Assembly: GCA_029718625.1 (NCBI GenBank)
Contig: CM056376.1
Location: 26,522,813 to 26,586,812, forward strand
DNA: 64,000 bases
Source of the DNA: Synaphobranchus kaupii
Lineage: Eukaryota; Chordata; Actinopteri; Anguilliformes; Synaphobranchidae
Direction of reading: 5' to 3'
Shown here piece after piece: positions 23,109-34,652 of the stretch. The notes beneath the pieces were generated by a model, which saw nothing but the letters and a program-made list of their open reading frames with translations, did not search any database and was not told the DNA's origin. Each line of letters begins with the position of its first letter. Position 1 is the stretch's first letter. Position numbers and translations under genes: made by a program.

Positions 23109-25370
23109 TCTTTCGTAAATATTTTTGTAAATCTTGTGTGTATATGTTGGAATGCTGATCATATAGAGTGTAGTGCTAGGGTTAATGCCTCTACTCTTCA
23201 AACAGTGCCATAGGGCCTTTAATAATGGCCATGGTGACTCAGGTTCTTGGTTTACCATCTCATCAGAAGGACAATTCAATATTTGAATGTACACTTTAAA
23301 TGCCTCCTTCAGTGATTCTGATAATGGAAACTATTTCCATTACTTAATAAAAAATAGAATAATGGAAGAGATCACCATTTTAGAATCTTGGAGCTCAATA
23401 AGCTCTGGTTTTGTAATCCAACATTGCTTTAGGTAAAGATGTTTGAAATGCACTCCATCAGTCTGGACATCTCCAGATGAACTGACAGTCAAAGACGGCA
23501 AACTCCTTGAATGTTGCTGACAAGAACGCAACTTTTGAGTCAATTTCCTGGAACATTTATTTGGAGAGAGTGGCACTGAAAAGCAATGGCAACTTGGAAT
23601 CTATCCACGTAAATATAGCTTGGTGCTTTGCAAAAGGCGGCTCAAGGATGCTTTATAGTCAGCAAGCTTGGCTGGGCCAATTGTGAATTGCTATACAACA
23701 ATGAATGTCAAACTTTGAAGGACATATTTTATTAAAGTCCATTTGAGGACATGAATAACTCATAAATTCTAAAGATTTATACCTTTCTTCTATTTCGGAA
23801 AGCGTATCAGCATCTGTTCTAAAATATTCCAATGGATTTAAAAGGCAAAGCAATTTGTTAGTGACAGATGTTTGTATATGCTGATAACATTATGGACTTT
23901 GAACATTTACAGAAGGTAATATAAGGGGGGGCTATCATGTTTCCCTTTTGTGGCCAGATGAGGAAATAATGAAGTTACTAGCAAGTAAAGGAACTGAGAC
24001 TAGTTACACTTGTTTTTTAAGAACATTACTTATTTTAATTACACAAAAATACTCTGATGACACTGTCCCAAAGTGCATTGTCCTGAAGCTTTCATGAAGC
24101 ATGTATAATGTCTTCTTAAATGTATTATATCATCTTTATGAATCATGATTTAAATAGAAATGTTCTTTTTCACAAAACCGTGTTGTTGCGTTCTTTGATA
24201 GAATTGTATTTGCACTGATAAATGTAGAATTTTGTCATTTGCAAAATTACGTACTATGTAGAGTCAATCTAGGTCATGCTAATATAATGGACATTCTGGA
24301 CAAAAGAAAAGCAAGCTTTGTTTCCAGGGTTAATGTACTAAAGCCATGAACTGAATATGAAGGGGTTTTTTGTCTCTTATTACATTCATTTTACAAATAT
24401 GACTCACGCTGTGACATTTTAATGGGTGGACTATTGCTTGATCAACAGATTTATAGACCATTTTCCTTAACTGTATTTGTTATGCTTAAAAAAAAACTTT
24501 TTTTAGTCCAAAGCACTGACACGAATCCATTTTTGTTCCAGTAAAGAGAATTTGGGAACGATGGGCGCTGTACAGTTCTCTACACGGAGACAAATTTGCC
24601 ATAAAACTAAAAATTAATGAGAAAGTTTATCAATACCAACATAAACCTGACTTTACAAGGCATTGACATTAATGGAGCGAAAAACCGTTGAGAGAATCTG
24701 AGCATTTCTTGATTTACGGCAAAAGCAATTATGTTTCACCAGTGTACCTGATTTTAGTGGGAGAATTGGTGCAGGTAATTATAAAGAGTAATGAAAGCGG
24801 GCCGCTACAGATATCAATCATTGCATCAACGAATCTAATGAAAGACGAATGGACTTGCCGTATTACCCAGTCAGTACGCTTGATAAGTCGTTGCTTTAAA
24901 TCCCCATGATTGGTGGACACAGTGTAACAGAGTATTCGTTATGCGACAGACACACTTTCCTCAAAGCTACTGGGTAACTGATACAGTCTCTGCTCAAGCC
25001 ACCTAAAGCCTCAAGTGCTGTAGTGCATGGATATATGCGGATATATCTGATATACTCTTAATGAATACAGGCCCAGGTGTTGTTTGTTCTTATGGTCGAA
25101 ATCCTGATGAAGGGATGGCGGTGAGCAGCACTCCAGAGGTCAGTGATCCCCCCCCACACACAGGATGGTCATCACGGGCCACACCTGTCTGAGCCTCATG
25201 GGGGTTTGGGGGGGTGGTGGGAGGGGGGTTGGGGGTCACGGGAAGGGGGGCGGTGGGAGTTAACCTGTTCCCATCTGCAGCCAGACCAGCTGCCGTTGTC
25301 TTTGCCGCCGAAAGCAGGTCGCAGGCACCGCCGCATCATAATAGGAGGATGATATCTCACTCACACACAC
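23109..25370. other. Intergenic stretch
   Basis: Mostly AT-rich without recognised exons or elements. A G-rich patch at 25200-25260 (runs of G, potential quadruplex on the plus strand) precedes the CA-rich block. Confidence 0.4.
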
Positions 25371-25681
25371 ACCCCCTCATCCACACCCCAGCCCCAAACC
25401 CAAAAGGACACACACACACACACACACACACACACTGGTGCTGGATACTATCTAGTTTGTAGGGGAGGGCTAGGTACCCTTTAGTGGTAGGAAAATTGCG
25501 AGCATTGTTGGGCTGAATGGCTTGTTCTCGTCATTAGGTTATGATATGTTACGTTACCTTACACACGTACACACATCCACACCCCAGCCCCACATCCAAA
25601 AGGACACACACACAAACACACACACGCACGGACAGACCCCCTCATCCACACCCCAGCCCCACATCCAAAAGGACACACACA

Positions 25682-25723
<42 letters not shown>

Positions 25724-25830
25724 GACCCCCTCATCCACACCACAGCCCCACATCCAAAAGGACACACACACAAACACACACACACACGGACAGACCCCCT
25801 CATCCACACCCCAGCTCCAAACCCAAAAGG
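25371..25830. repeat. CA-rich compound minisatellite with an inserted repeat tail
   Basis: Five units of CCCTCATCCACACCCCAGCC plus CCACATCCAAAAGG, each followed by a CA run, start near 25373, 25574, 25637, 25726 and 25796. Between the first two lies 25437-25560, whose GGGCTGAATGGCTTGTTCTC motif and ATGTTAC-type end resemble a fish LINE/SINE tail, suggesting a later insertion. Apparent HTHTHT frames are repeat artefacts. Confidence 0.8.
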
Positions 25831-27548
25831 ATGAAGTGTGCGTGGCGGGTGGCGGTGGCGGTGTGAGGGATCAAAGCGTGCAGATGGCCAGGCCCAAATC
25901 CACTCCTGGAACATAAAACAGGCACGCTCTGTCGAGCCAAGTCACGTCCCATTTGATCCTATCAAAGCTGCCATTTGGAACCCATTTCCACGCCACCTCT
26001 TCAGTGTGCCGAGGGAACAATCCCAGTTGTTTAGCGTAATTCCTGCCGCAGGAACTGAACAACAACTCCAGCCTCACTGACTTTATGTCTACTGATTCCT
26101 GTTGTTTTGCGTTTCATCGTGAATGTTTCTTTTTATATACTTGAAATATGCTTCTTTTTTTTTTATGATAAAAAATAAAATAAAAAACAATTCCAGCCTC
26201 TCTTTCTCTTTTCTTTTTTATCCCGAAGCAAGGGGCCACAGAAGAGCCACCCGCATAGAAGTGGCGAGCTACACTTTTCTCTCTCTCTCTCTCGCACTCT
26301 TGCACTCTCGCTCTCATTCTCTCTTCTTCCTCTAAAGCCTCCTTCCTGTCCCTCTATGTGATTGTAATTAAAGATAGAGACCCGCGAGTCTCTCCAAAAG
26401 AAATAATTACGTGGCAATACAGAGGGGAAGGGGGGGGGGGTACTGTGAGCCCACGTTGGCTGTCTGGCTGCTGGAGTACAGTGACTCAGAGACCTGATGC
26501 TGCTCCGCTGGGAATAGAGGGAACATTGGGTTAGCACCCCTCTCTCTACCCTCTGCACTTCCCCAAAGCCTTCCACCGCACATCTGATTACAGCATGTGC
26601 ACTTTTCTTTTTTTTATATCTTTAGTCCTCCCAAGGGCATCCGTAGATATGAACGGCGGAAAAAAAAAACTAGTACAGAATATCTAAAACAATAAACAGA
26701 CTTTGAACAACAAGAATAGAGGTCATCGTAACTTTGGTTTCCCAAGTTTCCAAAGCATTTTAGCCGTGCCAGGCTAAGAGGACCACAGTATGCCAAGCTC
26801 ATCAGATAGCGAAAAGAAGTTCCTGTTTACTCATTTTAAAATGATCTTCTGTTTAAAAAGAGAATGCAGCGTGATTCATCTTCTTGAGCGTTTGCGGTTT
26901 TCACAAGAAAAACTTCCCCAGCCTCCCATTACTCTCCGACGCATTTGTTTTTAAATATAAACGTCACATTTGAGCTGTGCCACGGTTTCGCTTTATTTTG
27001 TTGTTGCTGCGGATGTAAATGTTATGGTGCAATCCAATCAATACAGCACATTAAATGTGTAAGGGCACACATTCAGCATATAGGACAAACAGTATGTCAT
27101 CCAGTTACAACTGTCAACTGCAAACTGTTTATAATACAAGCAATGCAAGCTTTTTCTTATGGTTCTTGTTGAGGGTGTTTTTTTTTTGTTGTTGTTTTTT
27201 TCTGGAAATTGAAAGTTTTGTTCTTTAGCTTGCAGAAGCAAACCCATTTGAATTCTGAATTGCGTAGTTACTCCATTTTTCAAAATGGCATCCGCTTCAC
27301 ACTCACGGAAGGGAAAGTCGACTGAAACTTAATTCTCCTGTATTGTGATTAATGCTTACTGGGAGATGGAGTTCCTTTGTCAGTCTGTTTTATTTGGAGC
27401 AAACTGAAACTCATTATTCCAAGTGTATTTCCCACGCTTAACCGCTTTGTCATCTGCAGCAATACGAGTCTTGATTGCAGACATTTTCACAAAGGCCCTC
27501 ACAGGCATTTTAATGTAATTCCAGAACAAGCTGATATTACAGCTGACC
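25831..27548. other. Intergenic stretch
   Basis: No gene is recognised. It includes a CTCTCT run (26277-26293) and G/A-rich low-complexity patches. Confidence 0.4.
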
Positions 27549-27886
27549 ATTCCATTAGCATTTAGCAGACACTCTTATTTTGAAAGATATACACAGCTCA
27601 AATTCTTTACATACTATCCACTTTATGCAGCTGGTTATTTACTGAAGCAATTCAGGTTAAGTACCTTGAGGTACCTCAAGGGTACAAGAGTGTGCCTTCT
27701 TGGTGATATTGCACTTGTACTCCTGATACTAATACCGATGTTGTCCACTTCTGTAAATAGCTCTGTATAAGAGCTTCCGCAAAGTGTAACTGTTATGTAA
27801 TGTAACATAATGCCCCAACTGGGAATTCAACCTACAACCTTGGGGTTACAAGCTCAATGTCCTTGACCATTCGGTTGCAACATTTA
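27549..27886 (-). mobile_element. tRNA-derived SINE, interrupted by a second repeat fragment
   Basis: The outer SINE matches the copies at 30580 and 51761 in reverse orientation: tail (GCATTTAGCAGACACTCTTA) at the left and head (B box GGTTGAATTCCC on the minus strand, about 27819-27830) at the right. About 27696-27811 does not belong to it and ends in a plus-strand tail fragment (GTATAAGAGC...TGTAATGTAAC), so one SINE-type fragment sits inside another. Confidence 0.65.
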
Positions 27887-30579
27887 CGTTATATTAATAT
27901 GTTAATAAATAATACAATGGACACAGTAAGAATTGAGTGGCTTAATACTGATAAAGATGATGATGTAATTTCAGGCCAATCAGATTGTGGGATGACATTC
28001 TTGAGTGCCCCTCAACCAAAATGAGGGGGGCAGAGTATTATCATGATTTCTCTTTGTAGTGCATTATTGTTCAAAAATCTAGTTTAAATATTGTTTAATT
28101 CAAAAGGATTTATTATCCAAATGAAAATACAACACTTTATCATTTACTACACGTCTATATCACTCATAATCACAATGACTATCATTACCATCATTACAAA
28201 GAAACTATTATTATTATTATTATTATTAGTATAAAGCATAGTTGTATAAGCTGTTCAGTCAAGCAGTCCATCCAGATGCAGGTGTTGACGTCCTGTATGT
28301 ATTTGAAATACCTGCACTGTGGATCTTTGAGGCTTAAAATGTCTTGCACAGAATTTGCCGCACAGAATGTCTGCTTTAATTCTGAAGGCATGAGCCCCAT
28401 GTGGGATGGGGGGGCTATTAAATGCCTTGAATAATACAGCCGATATAAGTAAATGTCTTCAGTCCTAGTTACCGTCATCACTCACCCTGTGGTAAAGTAG
28501 ATAGATTTTAGCTTCCAGTCCCAGAACAACTCACTTGTTTTGGTCATATTCTCTCTCTTCATCATTGTTTCCTCTTAAAAACATCACCTGAAAAGCCTCA
28601 TCCATTGGTCAGTCTAAAAATAAGCATTTTTGCAGGGGGGTTTTTTTTCTTTTTTTTTCCATTGCATTATGATCTAGGGTATGTCCCATATTGCAATCAA
28701 ATGCATATTTTACATGTCAGTGACTTTTTTAACAGCACACACTTCACCTCATTTCACCTCCCACATTTATCATTCATGTAATTTTAGACAATAAGCACAC
28801 GCTCCACAATGAATTACACAAATGACCGTCACAAACAAAGTGCGCATAGCAAGTTCTGTCAGGAATCTCTCGCTGGTCGGCTAGCAACCGCACGTCTCAT
28901 ACTCAACCAATCACATGCACACACCCCTAATGGAGCGCCCCTTCTTAAACCAAGGACCAGACCTCCCTTTTTTTCTGCCTTGCTTTGTTGTTTCTGCGTT
29001 AAAATTCGCGATCACCCTCCACCACCCCAGCTTCCACCTGTTGTTTGGATCTGCTTTGTTACGGGTGGTTCTTGGTCTGGAACCCCAGTTGTTAACATCT
29101 AAAAAAGAGCATGACTATTTTCAGCTGTACAGTAAAAGTTAATTATGTACAGGAGAGGCAGGCATGAAGTCAGACAGTGCTGTGGTCCAGTACAGTATAA
29201 TGTTTTAATAAAAAAACTCATAGGATTAGAGAATGCTGTAGAACCTGCATACAGTACTGAAGCTGACAGCAGCAGTTGACTGTTGTCAGTGCTGTAGTAG
29301 CTCTGCTTGAGCAATGCTTTAAGTACCAGGCCCTGTCACTAAATTTTCAAAAGTTCAGAATAGGGATATTTTAGGAAAGATCCAGACATTTAGGTAATCC
29401 ACACAAGTCTATTTCAAGACAAAAATGAAATAGTAATGAAATATTCATAAGTGAAAATTAGTTTTAACATGATAGCAGCTACATTGACAGTAATGTCTAG
29501 CAATGGTTCTTGAAGGAATTTGGCTTCAAGGGTCCCAGGTGTGTTTCTCACGAAGAGAGCCTGTGAGCCAGGTGCCTGACTTGAGCTGCATTCAACGTGT
29601 TAAAACTTTTTAAATTAGCTTATGTTTAGCACTAATGTATGCTAACGTTGGTTAACAGTCGAAAGAGGTTGTATGCTAGCATACAGAAATAGCTGCTGAA
29701 GGAGCTTCCGAAATAACTGCCACAATTGATCATCATCTAACTGTCTTGCAGAATGTCTTAAGTAGTTCTTCAGATAACTAGATTCTGCTTAGTCTCAGGT
29801 TTTGCTTTGGTTAAATCAAGCTATCATAGTTCACTGTAATGCTATAAAGCTAGCAACATAAACTTTGTATATTAGCGTGTATATTATGTATATTATATTA
29901 TTGTGTATATTATGTATGTATATTACATGTATATTAGCTAGTTAATTGTATATCACGTTGTATTGATGCAAGTAACCAGTGTTGCCTTATTGGGGCCTTA
30001 TTAAAAAATAAAGCTCCAAACAAAATCGGCACTGGGGTGGGGGGTGTATATAGAAACACACTATGCATGTTCATAATGACAAAAAAAAAAATGATCAGGC
30101 CGATATTTTAATACAATCTCTGAAATATTTTAATACAACCTGTGAGTGAAGCCGAGAGGAAGGACACACTTGGCTCCTGCTTTTAACAGTTTTCGTGATT
30201 CCAGGAACCTTTGAGATGTTTGTGCTTAAAACGGCTGGTCGCCCACAGCAAGTGAAACACTTTAAAAGCACGCTGTTAAATTATGTATAATTTGAAGTAT
30301 CGCCTTGTTTCCAGATGCTTCTGTATGAGGCTTGCAACACATTGCAAGCTTGGCATCTGTTTTTGCAACACTGATTGTGGCTGAATATACAGAATATATT
30401 TTTTTTATTTCTAACCACATTCTCCGAACATATTTTTGCTGTCTGAAAATTATTGCTTTACACCTCAAGGGCAGTCCCTTCAGGGACTGGCATCTCGTGA
30501 GTACTGTAGGGAATCTGACGTTTATTTTTTAAATAATTTAAACAGCCATATTGAGATGCTGAACACGATATGTTCTCTG
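27887..30579. other. Intergenic stretch
   Basis: It holds a (TTA)n microsatellite at 28206-28228 and an AT-rich TATTATGTATAT patch at 29873-29935. No gene is recognised. Confidence 0.45.
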
Positions 30580-30805
30580 TGGATGATAGTGTAGCATAAT
30601 GGTTTGGAAATTGGGCTCTTAAACTCCAAGGTTGTAGGTTCAATTCCCAGGAAGGATGTGGCTGTTGTACTCTTGAGCACAGTAATTAACCTGAATGGCT
30701 TCAGTAAAATATCCAGCTGTATAAATACATTGTATATATATATATAAAGATTGTTAGCTGTATCAGTTGCTCTTGATAAGAGCGTCTGCTAAATGCCTCG
30801 ATTAT
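30580..30805 (+). mobile_element. tRNA-derived SINE with L2-type tail
   Basis: The head has an A-box-like GTGTAGCATAATGGTT and a B box GGTTCAATTCC (30637-30647), the two halves of an internal Pol III promoter. The tail (CTTGATAAGAGCGTCTGCTA) is the stem-loop shared with fish L2-clade LINEs of the UnaL2 type, which normally precedes TGTAA repeats. The copy is diverged and probably inactive. It is not a functional tRNA gene. Confidence 0.85.
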
Positions 30806-31418
30806 AATATACCTGTAGATGGCAGTGATTTAAAGTAATGGGCAATAACTTACTAAGTTTACATTGTGAGCAGCAGCAATGCCCAAAATGACCATCGCAT
30901 TCTGTAGGAATAAGATCTTGAGACTTCATTGTTTCTTCAAATTAGATTTTCCTCTCTGACTTTAGAAAGAGTCCCAGATTAAACACAGCGGAATCTGAGA
31001 TGGCCTTAGTTGGAAGTCGGGGTTATCATAACCAATTATTTGCCTCTGCACAGCGACGTCCCCTCATTTTGAATAGTGCGAATTAGTCTGAGCAGCGATT
31101 AGATGTTTAATTAAAATACCGCCAGGCTCATGCAAAAAGAACCACAATCAGTCCCTTCATGTTAAATTTTAAGTAATGAGATATGATGTGGGGGGGGGGG
31201 GGGGGTGACACTCTGCACTGAGAATGGAGATTTCCGATGATTAGGTGCAGATTAAAGCATAACTGAATCCAATCCTTTGCAAAGTGTGTCCTCACACATT
31301 GTGCCGATATCCCCGGTCTGAAACTAATTCAGCCGACAAACATCAGAGCACTTAAAGGCACGCTCATAACGGCATACTTTTAGAAAATAATTTTAGGGCT
31401 CATCAGCATTATTGGAGA
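30806..31418. other. Intergenic stretch
   Basis: Repeat-poor apart from a run of about 18 G near 31189-31206. No exon is recognised. Confidence 0.4.
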
Positions 31419-31576
31419 GCACAGTGTAGAGAGAGGGGAAGAATGGGGAGCGAAAGAGATGGAGCGAGACACGCGACAAAGGTCGCGCGGCCGGAATCGA
31501 ACCGCTGACGTCGCGGCTCACAATGAGCGCGCGGACTGTGCTCTACAGGCTACGCCACCGAGACGCCAACGGCACG
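31419..31576 (-). mobile_element. tRNA-derived SINE (second family)
   Basis: On the minus strand it reads GGCGTCTCGGTGGCGTAGCC (A-box region), then GCGGTTCGATTCC (B box, 31493-31503 on plus), then CCTTTGTCGCGTGTCTCGC and a CTCTCTCT tail. This layout is a common teleost tRNA SINE. It is distinct from the L2-tail family. Confidence 0.82.
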
Positions 31577-33260
31577 CTTTTTACATGGAAAAGCGAAAGA
31601 AAAGAAAAGAAAGACATTTTTCTGGAGTAAAGAGGACAGGACGCAGTGTTGTGTCCTGAGAAGGTACACACTGCCATGGTAGCGTTTGAAATGGCTGTTG
31701 GATGCACCTTCAAACCGCTGGGATAAAGCTTATTATCTGAACCTGTCACAATGAATACATGTCATCAGCACGACCGCTCCCCCCCTATTAAGTGCCTAAA
31801 CTAATTTCCTCCAATTGAATTTCTCCCGCTCTTTATCGCTGTCAGCCGTAAAGGGCGCTTCTCTTTTAGGCAGATTAACTCAACGGTTTCATAAAGCCTG
31901 TCATGTCCCACTGGCTCAAACAATATTGGCCAACTCCAATTCTATAAAATATAAAAACATTTTGAGGTAACGTGACCCTCGTAGGACTGTGTGTGTGTGG
32001 GTGTGTGCGCGTGTGTAGAATACTTATTTGTCTTACGTTGTGACAGTTCTGAGTTGATTTCCGCTTTAGGTGTTCCGCTTATGTTGATAAGCATCTGATG
32101 ATGGACATTTCTGGAATGTTCCATTTACATTTAATTTGTTAAAAAAAAAGGCGATCCCCCTTTTGCGCACGTTGGAGAACGAGCCGTCCGTCCGCTGACC
32201 GCTGCGTGCTGTTCGGTTGCCGGATTGCAGAGAGTAGCTTGAAAAGGATGAACGTATTCGCAGCGGGAAAAGCTCAACGTCACTCATCCCCAGCGTTCGA
32301 GCTTGTGTTACATAAAAGACATCCTATGGGGGTTGGCGGGGGTGTTATTCACCAATATCCTATTCAGCCATGACCTCCATGCTTGTGATTCATGCCCTCT
32401 CTTTCTCTACTGATTGCAGTCCTTCAGTCTTCCAGGCCCAGCCTGACTAGCTCTGCGACGTAATGTCCGCTAAGCCGCCGCACAGCGCCTTTTTCTCCTG
32501 TGACCGCTTCGGTGAGTTACTTTGCGGGGATGCCCTTCCCGCCTGGAATTGGTCATCCTCGGTTCAAGGTCTGTTGCTGTGCTCTCCTTGCCTTTTCCTG
32601 TTCAACCCACTCAACTTATTCAACTGCCACCACACGCAGTCGTTCAACCAGGTTTTTATTCATGATAACCGTTGCTAATCGTCTCTTCCTCCAGACCTGC
32701 ACGTCTCCGTCTGTGTTTGCAGGATCCTGCTGAATCATTACCCCAAAGCAGAACTTTCATAACAACTGACTTTTGCCATTTATACACACATCCAGCAAGT
32801 GGAAGTGGCTTTTCAAAATTGCACAAGGTGCAGCTGGGTACCTTAATAAACAAATAAATGTATAATAGATGTCAGAAAACAATTTTTCTTTAAATTATGT
32901 TGTAATGAAATTATAAATGAGTGTAGCAGGGTTGGTTGTTAGTGTCAATGAGTTGGAGGTAGGAGCTTTAGGCCAGAGAGGCTCAAACAACACAACTGAA
33001 CAGATGTTTATCAAAATTACAAAATTACGAATTACGACTCCCCATTGATACTGGCCGCGTGCCAACAGAAGTTTATTTTTTGTTAACTTTCTAATTGAGA
33101 TAAAGGCTCCTCTGTTGGTTTGTACACCGTGCCAAAGCAAGCCCTATGGTCTGATAGTGAATGTTTACTGACTGTTCACTGTTCTGCAGGGCGTGATCAC
33201 TTGTAGTGTTGCCCAGGGAGATGGGGATTCAGTCAGCAGGATACTCCCAATCAGTCAGTG
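31577..33260. other. Intergenic stretch with one exon-like segment
   Basis: The segment at 32419-32511 is listed separately. Otherwise no gene or clear repeat is seen. Confidence 0.4.
32419..32511 (+). other. Exon-like segment with acceptor and donor
   Basis: A pyrimidine-rich tract ending TACTGATTGCAG (to 32418) is followed 93 bp later by TTCG|GTGAGT (donor at 32512). An ATG at 32463 opens a frame of 16 codons (MSAKPPHSAFF...) into the donor. It has no recognised family. It could be a non-coding RNA exon, a first coding exon, or chance. Confidence 0.25.
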
Positions 33261-33263
33261 TAA

Positions 33264-34649
33264 CCATAGATATAGAACCATAGATGTGACATTTCATGTG
33301 ATGTAATAGTTATTTGTAATTCAGAAATGGAACAATTTGGCAGCCATACCTTACCTGGGTGCAGTTCCTAGCCATAGTCTATGACCAGAAAAAGAAGGAC
33401 TGGACAATGACGTTACTGTCTACCCATGATTCTTTGCGATTTGAGGAAGTAAATAACCAATGGGACCAGCGCCGGAGACTTGAATGAATGAGAGCGGATG
33501 CTGGTGACAGCTCCACATAGGTTTTAAATCTAGGTCTACGTCTTTATGTTTTGGTTTTATTGTGTAATACTGGTCAAAATAAAATTACAGAAATAGAACA
33601 TACTCTACGATGGTCCTTTTTTAAAATCATGTCAGGCATTTGTGAGTTTTTGTAGTTTTCATATGGCTATTTTGTTGTAAGCGAACGTTGATGTCATTGT
33701 AGCCATTTGTTAGCTTACTATAGCGTTCTATTCACGTGAATTTGCTGTTTGTATAAACCGTTGGAAATCGACAGTTGATTTGCAATATTATATTTAATAT
33801 TTATAGGCTAGCTAACCTTAGCTATCATAATTGTGCTAACTTTTGTGAATAGCTACCTAGCTAACGTTGTCATAAATTTTTTTTACCGTGAAAAATCCCC
33901 AAACTGTTTACATTCTCGGACAGATGTTCGGGAAATCTGTTACACGATGATAATGATAATGGCGATGATAACTTTTGGGACTAAAGTTCACTTTTCTTTC
34001 TTTTTTGTTTTCAAAGAGGGTAGGATATTTCACGATATAATTGCTGATTTGTGGCGAAAGTGCCGCCGTGGTAACAGACTTCCCTAACATCCGTCCGACA
34101 ATGTAAACAAGAATCTAACGTTAGGGGATTTTCCATGGTAAGAAGAAATTGTATGACAACGTTAGCTAACACGTTAGTCGCTACTATAACGTTAACTTAG
34201 TTAAATGTCCAGCACCTCTGTGGTCTAATAGCGGGGATGGTAGGGGGAAAACAACGTTTTGATTCCAAAAATCCTAAAAGAGGGACCAAGGATGGGTAAG
34301 GGAAATTCGACAAGTCTCATGTCGGCGCTGCTGCACGGTCAGACGCGCTGTTAATAATACTCTCGGCGTAGGCTCACTAGGCTGCTGGTCCCATTGTTAG
34401 AAAGAACGCTGAACTTCCGCATTGTGATGTCGTCATTGTCCAGTCCTTCTTTTTCTGGTCATAGGCCATAGTGCCATGTACTTTCTAACCCACTGTGATG
34501 TCATAATCGGGTCTCAGAAGCCAGATAGCTGATGATTGGTTCATAGATATAAAACCATGGTTACTGGCCACCATCTTACCTGGGTATGGTCTCAAAAATT
34601 GTGCCACTAAACTATGGCGTATGTCACATCTATGGTTCTATATCTATGG
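33264..34649. mobile_element. Family Q MITE, copy A, split by a nested element
   Basis: The inverted ends share 29 identical bases starting CCATAGATATAGAACCATAG. TAA flanks both sides (33261-33263, 34650-34652). Removing the nested element at 33379-34464 and one 8-bp duplication leaves 292 bp, close to the 300 bp recovered from copy B at 51232-52932. It has no coding capacity. Confidence 0.88.
33379..34464. mobile_element. 1.09-kb element with 8-bp target duplication, nested in copy A
   Basis: The 34-bp perfect inverted ends begin CTATGACCAGAAAAAGAAGG. GCCATAGT is duplicated at 33371-33378 and 34465-34472. An 8-bp duplication is characteristic of hAT, but the CTATGACC terminus is not the usual CAGNG-type hAT end. 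A second inner pair (CCAATGGGACCAGC / GCTGGTCCCATTG) lies just inside the ends. No transposase is encoded. Confidence 0.85.
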
Positions 34650-34652
34650 TAA

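Noticed and set aside
30580..30805. Possible tRNA gene
   Set aside because: A and B boxes are present, but the cloverleaf is poor and an L2-type tail follows; it is a SINE.
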